Source of the DNA: Spirodela intermedia
Lineage: Eukaryota > Streptophyta > Magnoliopsida > Alismatales > Araceae
Assembly: GCA_902729315.2 (NCBI GenBank)
Contig: LR746274.1
Location: 4,367,037 to 4,431,036 of the forward strand
Direction: 5' to 3'
Length of the DNA: 64,000 bases
A program made the translations under genes and the position numbers. Below the pieces are notes generated by a model. That model saw nothing but the letters and a program-made list of their open reading frames with translations, ran no database searches and had not been told where the DNA came from. This document shows positions 37,048 through 47,489 of this stretch, one piece after another; the stretch's first letter is position 1, and the number at the start of each line of letters is the position of its first letter.

Positions 37048-38321
37048 CTTAATGGGCTTTGTGTGCTTTCGGGAAGGACCTTAACTGATCCAAATATGGG
37101 GCAAAAAGAGAGAGATTTGGAAGGAGGTAGTAGTGTGGTCGAGGACGGTTCATGAGCGGAATCATATTTTTGGGTCTATTTTAAAGTCCAAGCCAGTAGG
37201 AAACGGTGCTGGTCCGAGCTTCGGGCCCCCAGGGTGAAGAAAACACCCATAACTACAAGGTCAATAGCGCTGCCTATCAAAGACGTCAAATTCTGGCGAC
37301 TAAACTTTTAGACTTAAATTGATTGTCATTCCCATCCATTTATATCGTATTACATAATACGATATCCATAATCAGATTGACATGATTAAGATAATGGCAC
37401 TGGAAATGTGATATTGGGTTTGGTGGGGATCTCAAAATTATTCGCTTTCACCCCGGTTGTTCTTACCTCTGGCTTCAGGGAAGAGGAAGAGAGAGAACAG
37501 TTGAAGGCGCATTCAATTCCTAGTGTCAATTAGTCCTTCCCTGTAATTGAGTACGAGAGATAATATCCCAGCTGAGCAATGGGAACTGAATGCTCATTTT
37601 AATGCAATCTGACAGGGGGTGGGTAGGTTCATTGATGAGAGGAAGGCCCCATCAAAGTCCTGCCGATTTGTGATATTCAAGCAGATCGGATCCCTATGGA
37701 AGATAAAGAATGCCTCTAAGAACAGCGCTGCCAGAACCATAAGAGGGCTTTACCCGAGTTCGAAGGGAGACGATGTGGCGCGGGATTCTTCCCTGAGGGA
37801 TGATAAGGGACGGGAAGGGGTTATCTGCATACTCAGGAGTGGAATCTAGGGAGATAACAGGGGTATACTTTGAACAGATTATGGGTGAGAATATGGATGT
37901 TCGTGAACTCGTTGATTGGGCGTACAACTGCCCGCGAAAAAGTGCCGTAAAATTTTTCTGACGGGACGGTTAAACGTGGAGTTCCAAAGGCCAGGCATGC
38001 GTTAGTTTCAAGGAGCCCGTTTTACCTCCCCTTGTATCATGTGTCTCTCTCTTTCTGTTTCCCTCTCGGTGCTCTCTGGCTCTCTTCCTCCCTGCAGGTC
38101 TACTTTCTCACAGCCCTTTTTCTCATCTTCTTCCCCCTTCTTCCTCGCTCTCTCTCTGTTTCTCCCTCTTCTCTATCTTACCCCACGTCTCTTCTGTCCC
38201 CCCCTTTGGCCCTAGTCTCTCTATCTTCCTCCCTGACCCCGTTCTCTTCATTCCCGCTCACTTTCCTAACCCCGGTCTCTCTCTTCCTACATTTCTAACC
38301 CTAATTCCCTTTCTCCCTTGC

Positions 38322-38362
<41 letters not shown>

Positions 38363-40808
38363 AGGAATCTTAGAAATTTTGAGACATTTCAGGCGGAGAG
38401 ACGATGGAGCTATCTTTCACAGAGACACTGAGGTCTCAACCTTCATGGGTTCTCCTCATCTCATCGGTTGGCGCCGCCATTACGATAAAATTCTCCTTTT
38501 CCGTCCTCCACTGGCTCTACGTCGTCTTCCTCCGCCCCTCAAAGAATCTCCGCGACTACGGCCAGTGGGCGCTCGTCACCGGCTCTACCGACGGCATCGG
38601 CAAGGCCCTCGCCTTCGAGCTTGCCCGGCGAGGCCTCAACCTCGTTCTCGTCGGCCGGAACTCAGACAAACTCAGCCAGGTCGCTGGTGCAATTCAGGAC
38701 GAAACACACACGGTTGTGGTGGAGACCGTAGTCGTTGACTTCACCGGTGACCTCTCCGGGGGAATTCGACGACTGGAAAGCGCAATCAGGGGCCGCGACG
38801 TGGGAGTGCTGGTGAACAACGCGGGGTTGACCTACGACCACGGCACCTTCTTTCATGAGGACTTGGAGGTGTAGATGAGGATCTTGAAGGTCAATTTGGA
38901 GGGGCTTACGGCGGTCACCTCGGTAGTGCTGCCGGCGATGCGGTTCAGGAAGTTGGGAGCTGTTGTCAACATTGGCTCCGGGTCAGCGATGGTCATCCCT
39001 TCCCACCCACTCTTCTCAGTATATGCCGCCACCAAGGCGTAAGTGTTTCGTCTTTCATGAAATTATAAATCCTCATTTTTTTCTGAAACATTTGGGTTTT
39101 CATGATGATCGTACGACACTAAATAAATTAAGATCACATTCTTGTGGTCAATGTTGTTCTTCGTGAAACTTTCTAAATACAGCCAAATAGTTCATTTTAT
39201 AATGCCCGTTTCAAGACTAGTGCTACCGAATTATTAAGCCAATATTATCTTGCTCTTAGAAAATTCTCAATTCCGTCAGCTATGCTAACTCTGTTTCCTT
39301 GAAATCTCATTAGGTATATTCATAGTATCTCCAGAAGTCTGCGCATCGAGTATAAGAAGAGTGTGATCGATGTTCAATGCCAGGTTGTCATAATTTTTTC
39401 TCAGCGCTTTTAAAATCAAGGCCAACTGACCCGGGTTCTTTTAAAATCTCATAGCTTCTTAGAGCTAAATTATCTTATAAATTAAAAGCGGATGACTAAA
39501 CTAAACTAGATTATCTGTGTAATACTCCCGTTTTACAGTCAAATATAAAAATAGATGATTGACATGTGTAAGGAAACTAGATTCTAAGCCCTTTTGCTCA
39601 AATGCTATAACCTTTTATTTTGTTTATGGTTTCTGTAGTCCATCTGTATTAATGTGAAGGAAATTTCTGGCTTCATGAACAATTTACTATCACTTAATCT
39701 TGTTTTCTTGTGCCTTTCAGATTCCCTTGTATGTTGCAACAAACATGGTGTCATTCAAGAAAGCTTCCTTCTTTACACCATCACCAATGGAGTTTGCTTG
39801 CTCTGCTGTGACACGTATCAGTTATGAACCACAGTGCATGCCGTACTGGCCTCATACCCTCCAATCTTGTGGTGCCAAACTAATCCCAGATTGTCTTATG
39901 AATAAATGGCGACTCGCTTATGGTCTCAGTAGAAGGCGGCAAAAGGATTCCAGCTGACATGGATGTGTGTACTTCTCTCCCCTGATGTCAAAAAAAACAT
40001 TAACTATTAATGCTTCTATATTGTGATTGATCTTGGGAGCGATTAGGAGAGTGATGAAATCTCGGAGATGCATGAGACTGTGCATACTTGAATTTCCTGT
40101 CAATATGAACATGGGTGTCGTGTTTGATTGAGAAGAAATGTATTATGACTATATGTAGAGGAGCATAGGTTTCACTATGAGGAAGATAATTTGAGATATG
40201 GTAAGATCTCGTTCAACAATCATAACCAAATTACTTTCAATTAGAAAGCCAGTTAGAACCAAGAATTGAAGCTACATATATTCTAATAATGGGAAAATAA
40301 ATTTTATGCTAGATAGCTTTCTACTCTGCTGATAGCATTTTAGGTCGATCTTTATGGATCAACAATAAAAGTGATTACTTGGATTAGAACTGCTAATTTA
40401 TTTGCTAATTACATATAGAAACCGACACACAAACACACAAAGAGAGAGAGCAAGAGAGAGAAAGAGAGAGAGTACAACAGGTGCAACATTAATCATATGT
40501 ATCGTCACTAACCCAGTAAGTGGTAATAGTACTAAGAGCTGCAACTAGTATTCATATGTAATGCATAGGTTTTCTTTATTCAGTTTGTTCTGCAATTGGT
40601 CTAAAAGAACTCAAAACGCTAATTCAGAATGCATTTTTGCAATAATATACTTGCATATTCATCTCCGTTAAAGTATCAATTCCCTAGTTTTGCACAAATT
40701 ATCAAATCTATTTGGATGTGGAATATTCCCTCTCATGGTTGATCTATCTATATCTAGTATATTTATATAATAATATTATGGGGTTTTATTTTCTTCAATG
40801 ATTTGTCA
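35972..40808 (+). repeat. Arm B of the inverted segmental duplication
   Basis: Inverted counterpart of 20518-25603, separated from it by about 10.4 kb. It carries the better-preserved KCR pseudogene at 38404-39957, its CT-rich 5' flank (38030-38360) and the GA run at 37015-37043. The right end (TTTTCTTCAATGATTT) falls near 40795-40808, just before repeat R2. No further gene in the upstream 2.4 kb; frames at 37619-38298 are low complexity or spurious. Confidence 0.88.
38404..39957 (+). pseudogene. KCR-like gene with one premature stop (arm B)
   Basis: Exons 38404-39038, 39314-39383 and 39721-39957 have correct GT..AG borders and matching phases and would give 313 codons plus stop. The only visible lesion is TAG at 38872-38874 (codon 157), in the loop after the NNAG and HED segment. 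The cofactor motif TGSTDGIG at 60-67, NNAG and the YAATK active site are all intact, as is the exon 3 VATNM start. The last residues are SRRRQKDSS. The same stop occurs in the arm A copy. Translation would end before the catalytic Tyr/Lys. Probably an inactive reductase, although recent loss, readthrough or a non-coding role cannot be excluded. Confidence 0.85.
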
Positions 40809-41388
40809 CTCTCAACACTGATGTGGTGGCTTGGTTTCATCCGAACGTGTCACACCACACCAAAAGTCATAGAAGTATAATCCAAAAGCACTACATTGCT
40901 TATTGGAAAAATTTGCCAAAAGAGGGGTGATAAGTCTTCATTATCATGAGTTAATAATTAGTAAATAATATAGTTTTAGCATTAACTCATGATAAATAAA
41001 CTTATATTTGTGTTAAAGTGTGAAAAGTAGTTTTAATTGATTAAAGTGATTTTTTAGGTAATTATGTGATTTAATATAAATTTATATGATTTTTACAATC
41101 TTACTTTTGAGATAAATGAAGAAAAAAAAATAAAAAAAAAAATATAGCACAATGGAGGGGACCCGCCGACCAACTGGGCCTGTAAGTGGGTCAGAAGTGT
41201 AGTCAAGAAAGAGCCATGAGTAGAGGCTCGAGCAGCTAGGATCAATAAGGGGGCAGATGTGTGCCACTCCTCTTCCATGTCACTGGTGGCCAACTAGCTA
41301 TGGGGTGAATAGTCATACACTTGCGAGAAATGGACTTGATTGTAAATGTAATATTATTATATATTCAGTAGAAACTTTGGCACACAAG

Positions 41389-43020
41389 TGACGTGACTTA
41401 GTCGTTGTATATTAAATCACGTAAATTTAAATTTTATAAAACTAAAAAATACAAATTTTTAGATATTTAGAAGTACCTATGAACAAATATATCAATTATA
41501 ATTCAATAAAAATTCAAAAAATAATAGTAATTTTCTAGGTCAATCACAAGATGTAATATAATATTGATAATTACTCAAAATTTTTCTCAAAGAATACTAT
41601 TTTCTATAAATTTTATACTAAGAAATGAAAATAAAATATATTTAAAATTCACCAAAAGAGAAATAAGGGGTGCAGACATTAGAATGACATCAGCACCCAA
41701 TGAACGTGAATCAGACGAAAATAAAGTTCTACCTAGATTCTTACGTAAGTGATTACAGATGATTTAATTGATCAAATTAAGATTTGTAAAAGCCGAAAAA
41801 ATCATAATGAAATGAAGTATATCTTGATAAATTTAAATCACACAAATTATCACTAAATGAAGTGTAAAATAAGTTGAAAGTAGGAAAATAGAATTCCGAC
41901 GTCATGGCAGCGATGCATTGGTGATGCACTGAAATCCTAAGTGTTTGAAAGGATAATCATGTGGTGTCCATGGCCTTGAAGGCTTTCCTTGAACAAAGAT
42001 GATGTGGGCAATCTCTAGATCTCCTTGAGAAGTCTAGAGATCAATGAAATAAGTCATCAAATCGTCTCCAGTAGCTGTCACCCGGCGGAGCTGAAAAATG
42101 ATGACTTTGCAACTCTCTAATGACTATCACCCAACGGAGAGGAGCTAGATAGAGGTGGGGCACGTGTCAAGGAGCTTCATCCTCAGGTCCGCACAACAAG
42201 AGGAGGCTCTTCATCACATCTGGTTTGCTCTCAAGAGGTGGCGACTCATCTCTCGATGGATTGTCCTCTTCTCGACGATGACTTGTTCGTCGATCAATCG
42301 AAAATGTTTTACTCGATGGATTTGCAATCTTTTTATCACGAATCATTTAGCAATTTTAGTAACAATACTCTACGTATTGCGTTGATGACATTTTCGTCAA
42401 TGATCTAGCAATTTTGGTTGTTTAATCCTTCATCGACGATCTACAAGAAACTCGCGATAATCAGATAAAAAATATGAATTTTGGCTCTAGGAAGATTTAA
42501 ATCCATGTCGGTTGCCTGCCCTTTCTAGAGAAGGTGTGACGTGGGTTTAGTCCCACATCGCTTGTGCGGCAAAGTTTCTAGCGAATATATAGTAATATTA
42601 CATTTCAAAGCAAGTCCCTTCTTACATGTGTATGACCACTCTTTGCCCCACAGCCGGCTGGCCACCAATGACGTGGAAGGGAAGTGGTGCACACATGCCC
42701 ATATCAGTCCTAGCTACTCAAGCCCCTACTCGCAGCTCCTCCCTAATTACGCTTTTGACCCGCTTGCAAGCCTGACTAGCTGGTGTGTCCCCCCATTTTG
42801 TCTAATTTTTATTTTTATTTTTATTTTTCATTTATCTCAAAAATAAGATTATAAAAATCATATAAATTCATATAAAATCACATAATTACCTAAAAATTCA
42901 TGTTAATTAATTGAAAACCACTTTTCACACTTTAACACAAATATAAGTCTATTTATCATGGGTTAAGGTTAAAACTATATTATTTATTAATTATTAACTC
43001 ATAATAATGAAGACTTATCA
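41389..43020 (-). mobile_element. Solo LTR-1 nested in the outer LTR
   Basis: 1632 bp in reverse orientation, starting TGACGTGACTTAG and ending ACTTATCA. Identical ACAAG pentamers flank it at 41384-41388 and 43021-43025, and the outer LTR resumes right after. This is the youngest event of a three-layer nest (R2, outer LTR, inner LTR). Confidence 0.93.
42550..42591 (+). promoter_or_regulatory. Perfect USE plus TATA at U6-like spacing
   Basis: GTCCCACATCG at 42550-42560 matches the plant snRNA USE consensus at every position. TATATA follows at 42586-42591 after 25 nt, about three helical turns centre to centre, the arrangement associated with Pol III-transcribed U6/U3 promoters. It is antisense to the host LTR. 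Whether it is transcribed is unknown. Confidence 0.6.
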
Positions 43021-45056
43021 ACAAGTGATGTGGGACTAAACTCACGTCACACCTTTCTTAGGAAGGGCAAGCAACCAGCACAAGTTTGAATCCTCCTAAA
43101 ACCAAAACTCATATTTTTTATCTGATTATCGTGACTTTCCTACAGGTCGCTGGTGAAGGATTAAGCCACCAGAATCGTTGGATCATTAGCGAAAATCTCG
43201 TCAACGCAATTTGCAGAGCATTGTTACTAAAATTGTTGAATGATTCGTGATAAAAGGATCACAAATCCATCAAGTAAAATATCTCTAATTGATCAACAAA
43301 CAAGCCGTCATCAAGAAGAGGACGATCTACTGGGAGACGAGTCACCACCTCTTGAGAACATATCGGATGTGATGAAGAGCCTCCTTTTACTATGCAGACT
43401 TAAGGATGAAGCTCCTTGACATGCGCCCCATCTCCATCTAGCTCCTCTTTATTAGGTGACAGCCACTAGAGAGCTGCAAAGTTATTGTTTTTTCGCTCCA
43501 CTGGGTGATAGCTACTGGAGATGATTCGATTACTCATTTTATTGATCTCTAGACTTTGCAAGGAGATCTGGAGATTTTCTATGTCCTCCTTGTCCAAAGG
43601 GAGCCTTCGAGGCCATGGACATTACCTGACAATTCTTTCGAACACTCAAGATTTCGATGCATCACTAACGCATCGCCACTACGACACCGGAACTTTGTTT
43701 TCCTACTTTCAACTTAATTTTTACTTAATTAAGTGATAATTTATGTGATTTAAATTTACAAAGATATACTTCATTCAATTATGATTCTTCTTACTTTTAT
43801 AAATCTTAATTTGATCAACTAAATCATTTGTAATCACTTACGTAAGAATCGTCAAGTGGAACTCTTTCCATCTGATTCACATTTGTCGAGCGTTGACATC
43901 GTCCTGACATCCACACCTTTATTTTCCTTTTTTATTAATTTTAAATATATTTTATTTTCATTTTCTAATGTTAAATTTATAAAAAAAGTATTTTTTGAGA
44001 AAAATTTTGAATAATTACTCAATATTATATTACATCCCTATGATCGATTAAAAAATTACCACTATTTTTGGAAGTTTTATTAAATTATAGTTGACATATT
44101 TGTTCAAAAATACTTCTAAATATCTAAAAATTTATATTTTCTAGTTTTATAATTTTTAAATTTACGTGATTTACTATACAATAACTAAGTCATATTAAGG
44201 GGTCGACCACATTGTCACCGTCATCTGGGGGGAGAAGAAAAGAGTTGATCACTTGTCAGAAGCCTTGAGTGTTGTTGGGGGAGGAAGAAAGAAGCTTGCC
44301 GATCATCAGAGACGTCGATCGTGTAAAAAAAGAAAGAATAAATTGTCGTATTCATGACTACATCGAGATTATAAAAATAATATCTATTTTATCATATAAT
44401 AATCAATTATTATCTTTATATCTCTGACAATGATACATGTGAAAACTTAAGTTCTAATATCATGACACTTTGTGAGCCGTTGGATCAAATGAGCTTAGTC
44501 ACATGGCACATGGAGTGATGTAGGATGAGGCAAGAACCCTTATACTTGATCAATAAAACTTAAGACCTAGGATGGGGTAGTCAAATTGATCCGATAAGAA
44601 TGTCTGGACCCTAGACTCTAGGTCTGATCACGTAACTTAAGTACATGCAAACATACTAATATGCAATATCAACCCAAGACAACCCGAGGAAACACTCGAT
44701 GATGGTAAGGTGAGGCCTTCTTAGTCCACGTCTAGGTAGATAGTGGAACTGTCGTCGTGAAGTAGCCTAGGGCTGCAGCTCACGAATTGTGACGAGTCTA
44801 ACACAATGTCAGAAGTCACAATTTGACAACCTGTCCTATTCTATCTACGTGCTCCTGACGGTGGTGGAAACAAGCCAAGAAAACCTTTCAAAAGTTAATT
44901 AAACTTAAGTAAGAAGAGGTATAGAGTTAACCTTCGGGGCTGCATAGCTAGGTAGGTTGTGACGGAGCAGAGATCCAACGTAGGTAAAGACGTCCAGTCG
45001 GTCCTAGTTGAGAGTCACCATAGTCGTTGTAAGGTGTGGCACAGTCGGCCCACCAG

Positions 45057-45170
45057 TGGGCCCACTGGTGGGCCAAAGGGCACGCTTGCAGGCGTGGGCC
45101 CGCTGGTGGGCCGAAGGGCATGCTAGCGGGCGTGGGCCCGCTGGTGGGCCGAAGGGCACGCTAGCGGTCG
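45057..45170. repeat. 38-bp GC-rich tandem repeat, three units
   Basis: Three units of GTGGGCCC.CTGGTGGGCC followed by RAAGGGCAYGCT, starting near 45057, 45095 and 45133. Part of the GC-rich core of the LTR-like insertion. Confidence 0.85.
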
Positions 45171-45269
45171 CGCACGGCAAGCCGCACAGCGGCCTTAGGG
45201 CACACGGGCGGCGGCGCCGGGTGGGCGCGCGGGCCCCAGGATCCGGCGCGCGGGGCGCGCGCAGCGGGG

Positions 45270-45419
45270 GCGCTTCGGCGGGAAGGCCGAGCATCAGCGG
45301 CGCTTCGGCGGGAAGGCCGAGCGTCAGCGGCGCTGCGCCGGAAATGCCGAACGTCAGCGGCGCTTCGGCGGGAAGGCCGAGCGTCAGCGGCGCTTCGGCG
45401 GGAAGGTCGAGCGTCGGCG
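45270..45419. repeat. 30-bp GC-rich tandem repeat, five units
   Basis: Five exact-length 30-bp units with core GCGCTTCGGCGGGAAGGCCG. The third unit is the most diverged. As the period is a multiple of three, every frame shows a 10-residue repeat (for example GASAGRPSVS), which explains the apparent repetitive proteins on both strands. Confidence 0.95.
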
Positions 45420-46349
45420 GTTGGGCGGAGACCCAACCGTCGCCGGAAGGATCAGCCCTCTCTGGTGGCGCCGGGAAGCAGAGCAGAGGAAGGAGACGAT
45501 CCGGCCGACGATACCAGGGAGGATTGAGCTCTCCTGGTCTAAGTGGCGCCGGAAACGGCGCGACGGCGGCGGAGCGTCGGGAAACTCCGGCGGGGGCCTG
45601 TGAGGAGCTCAGACTGGTTCTGGCTCGTCGACACGGCTGCAGGGTCCCTCCCGACGTCGGCGGGAGGTTGGCGTTCGTCGGCGAACGGCCAGCGATTGGG
45701 CGGAGCGGCGGAGGGCGGCCCCGGCGAGTTTGGGGTGGAGTTCCGAAGGAAGAGGCGGCAGTCGAACCAGGAGTCGAGAGACTCCGGCGGAGGGCTCGGC
45801 GACGGCTCGTAGGGAGGCGAAGCGAGCCCCTTTCGTCACGACGGCGTGACGGGGTTCCAGCATAGGCGGCGGCGGCTGCAGCGGCAACCGCAACCGTTTC
45901 GTTCGGTGACGGCGGCGAACTCCCAGGCGGCAATGAGATGGCCGACGGCGGGACTTCGCGAGCAGCAGCATCACGAGGAACGAAGTCCAGGGGGTATCGA
46001 CGGCCTTTCTCTTCCTCCTTCCCTCCCTATCCTAGATCACGGAGAAGGTACTCACAAAACGATAATTTATCTCAAAAATACGGTGCTCTCTTTTGAGGGG
46101 GGGTCCTACCTCCCCTTATATGGGGGCCCACAAGTGGGCTAAGGGGAGGTGGGCCCACTTGAGACCCTCAAGCCCATAACCCACTAAGGCTATAAAACGG
46201 GCTTATTGGGCCTCTTCAAGAGAGACCCAATAAGCTCCCCTAAAAGGAGAAAGAGGAGGGCTCTCTTACGGTGGTTAAGTGGGCCTCAAATGAAGACCCA
46301 AATAAGCCCCAAAAGAGGCCCAAAAAGAAAAACACATAGGTCCCCCCCC

Positions 46350-46395
46350 TTAGGGTTTTAATTGGGCCTCAAAAAGAGACCCAATAAAACCCTAA
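46350..46395. other. Strong inverted repeat / hairpin
   Basis: TTAGGGTTTTAATTGGGCCTC is mirrored after a 5-nt loop by the reverse complement with one bulge and one mismatch. A second, shorter hairpin (TTATTGGGCCTCT with its complement) lies at 46203-46232. Both are downstream of the TATAAAA at 46191. They could be terminator-like or small-RNA sources; no evidence beyond structure. Confidence 0.6.
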
Positions 46396-46930
46396 AGAAA
46401 GGGAGACAAATAATAACACACACATAGAATTGGGCCCCCTAACATAGAAATGTAATCCCAACAAGTCAATGTGAAAATACAAAGAAAGATACAAGTGAGC
46501 TCGAGCTCGTTGTCGTCATGGAGGTGGAATGTCGTTGTCCCGAAGGGCTAAGCCGTGTAGCGAAAGCCAGGCTCCTCCATCTTTGTGCATCGATCGGGCT
46601 GAACTCGGACTGCTAGTGTCTCTTGAATTGATAGAGATGGGTCCCACTCGTTATCACAGAGCAATGTAGGATCAACTTGTCACAAACCACTATAGATTGG
46701 GAACTTAAGTTCCTCGTATTGTGGTGCCTCAACTGTCAAATCATCTTTTAAGGCCATGTGCCTATCGAGCAGCATCAGATTCATGAATTGTTAATGGATT
46801 GCTTTATACATCTGATATTGTGGTGGTTCACCAGCCGCAAGAATAGACTAATCTGATGATGTGACTTATTGAATACCTTTGGATTACACTATGCTCTAGA
46901 TGGCTGCACTAAAACAGATAAAAATGGTTA

Positions 46931-46971
46931 GTCTCACATCGAAAGTTTGCCATCATTTAAGTTGATATAAA
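46931..46971 (+). promoter_or_regulatory. USE-like box plus TATA in repeat R2 copy 1
   Basis: GTCTCACATCG (46931-46941) differs from the USE by one base; TATAAA (46966-46971) follows after 24 nt. Confidence 0.45.
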
Positions 46972-47489
46972 TCAAAATTTCTCTCTTAATAGAGATCCCT
47001 TCTCCCAAAATAAAATAATATCTAAGACCATCTTGGGAGAAGGCAATAAAGTAGTTTGCCCTCATGCACTCATGTGTGTACGAGTACTATTTGCCCCACA
47101 ATTAGTTGGCCACCTGGATGTGGAAGGGGAGTGACACACATGTGTGCAGAGTGAAGCCTTTTCTAATTGAGCTCAGCTCGTGGCTCCCCTAGTCTAGGTC
47201 TACCTGCTTGACCACTATCCCCCTCTAGGTTAGTTGCCAAGTGCCAACTTGCTAGTGGGCAGAAGACTTTTTTCTATTTTAATCTTTTTATTTTAATAAT
47301 AAAAAATTATGCTATCTTAACTTCAAACTTTTAAATTTAACAATATATCTTATATTTATTTTGTAATTTTAAAAAATAAAATAAAATAATAAAACTAATT
47401 AAAATGTATAAATCTAGCTTTAACACTAACCTCATGTCATGTGTGTGAATCTTTGAGCACACATTCATCCAAGAATAATAGTCACCATT

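Larger units (their letters stand above)
40928..44197 (+). mobile_element. Solo LTR-1 with a second LTR-1 nested inside
   Basis: Outer LTR starts TGATAAGTC at 40928 and ends CATATTA (decayed CATGTCA) at 44197. Flanking pentamers are AGGGG on both sides (40923-40927 and 44198-44202). It is interrupted at 41389-43020 by another copy in opposite orientation. It lies within repeat R2. Without the insert it is about 1.63 kb, as expected. Confidence 0.9.
44516..46656 (+). mobile_element. GC-rich LTR-like insertion in repeat R2
   Basis: Splits R2. Proposed ends are TGATGTAGG and GTTATCA (TG..CA), flanked by TGGAG and CAGAG, a weak 5-bp duplication. Alternatively a perfect 9-bp direct repeat ATGTAGGAT (44518-44526 and 46664-46672) could be the duplication. 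It has a very GC-rich core (45050-45900) with two tandem arrays, a TATAAAA at 46191-46197, and purine/pyrimidine hairpins downstream of it. Overlapping open frames of about 285-309 residues on both strands at 45004-45933 reflect GC bias and repeats; I do not call them genes. Part of the element recurs at 1186-1503. Confidence 0.6.
40812..47420 (+). repeat. LTR-like repeat R2, copy 1, split by two insertions
   Basis: Segments 40812-40922, 44203-44510 and 46662-47420 together match the uninterrupted copy at 49035-50247. The gaps are the nested LTR-1 pair (40928-44197) and the GC-rich element (44516-46656). R2 shares its plan with LTR-1: USE-like box, TATA, and a CACATGTGTG..TTGCCCCA..TTGGCCA..GGAAGGGGAGTGA stretch. 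It is probably a distant LTR relative. No target duplication found. Confidence 0.7.

Noticed and set aside
20518-40808. Viral or composite-transposon origin for the inverted duplication
   Set aside because: The arms contain host-gene exons and introns with flanks, no transposase or integrase, and end at microhomology, not at terminal repeats of an element.
45004-45933. Long overlapping frames on both strands (309 and 285 codons)
   Set aside because: Composition is extreme GC with 30-bp and 38-bp tandem repeats, stops are depleted by base bias in several frames at once, and no domain is visible. Treated as part of a GC-rich repeat element.
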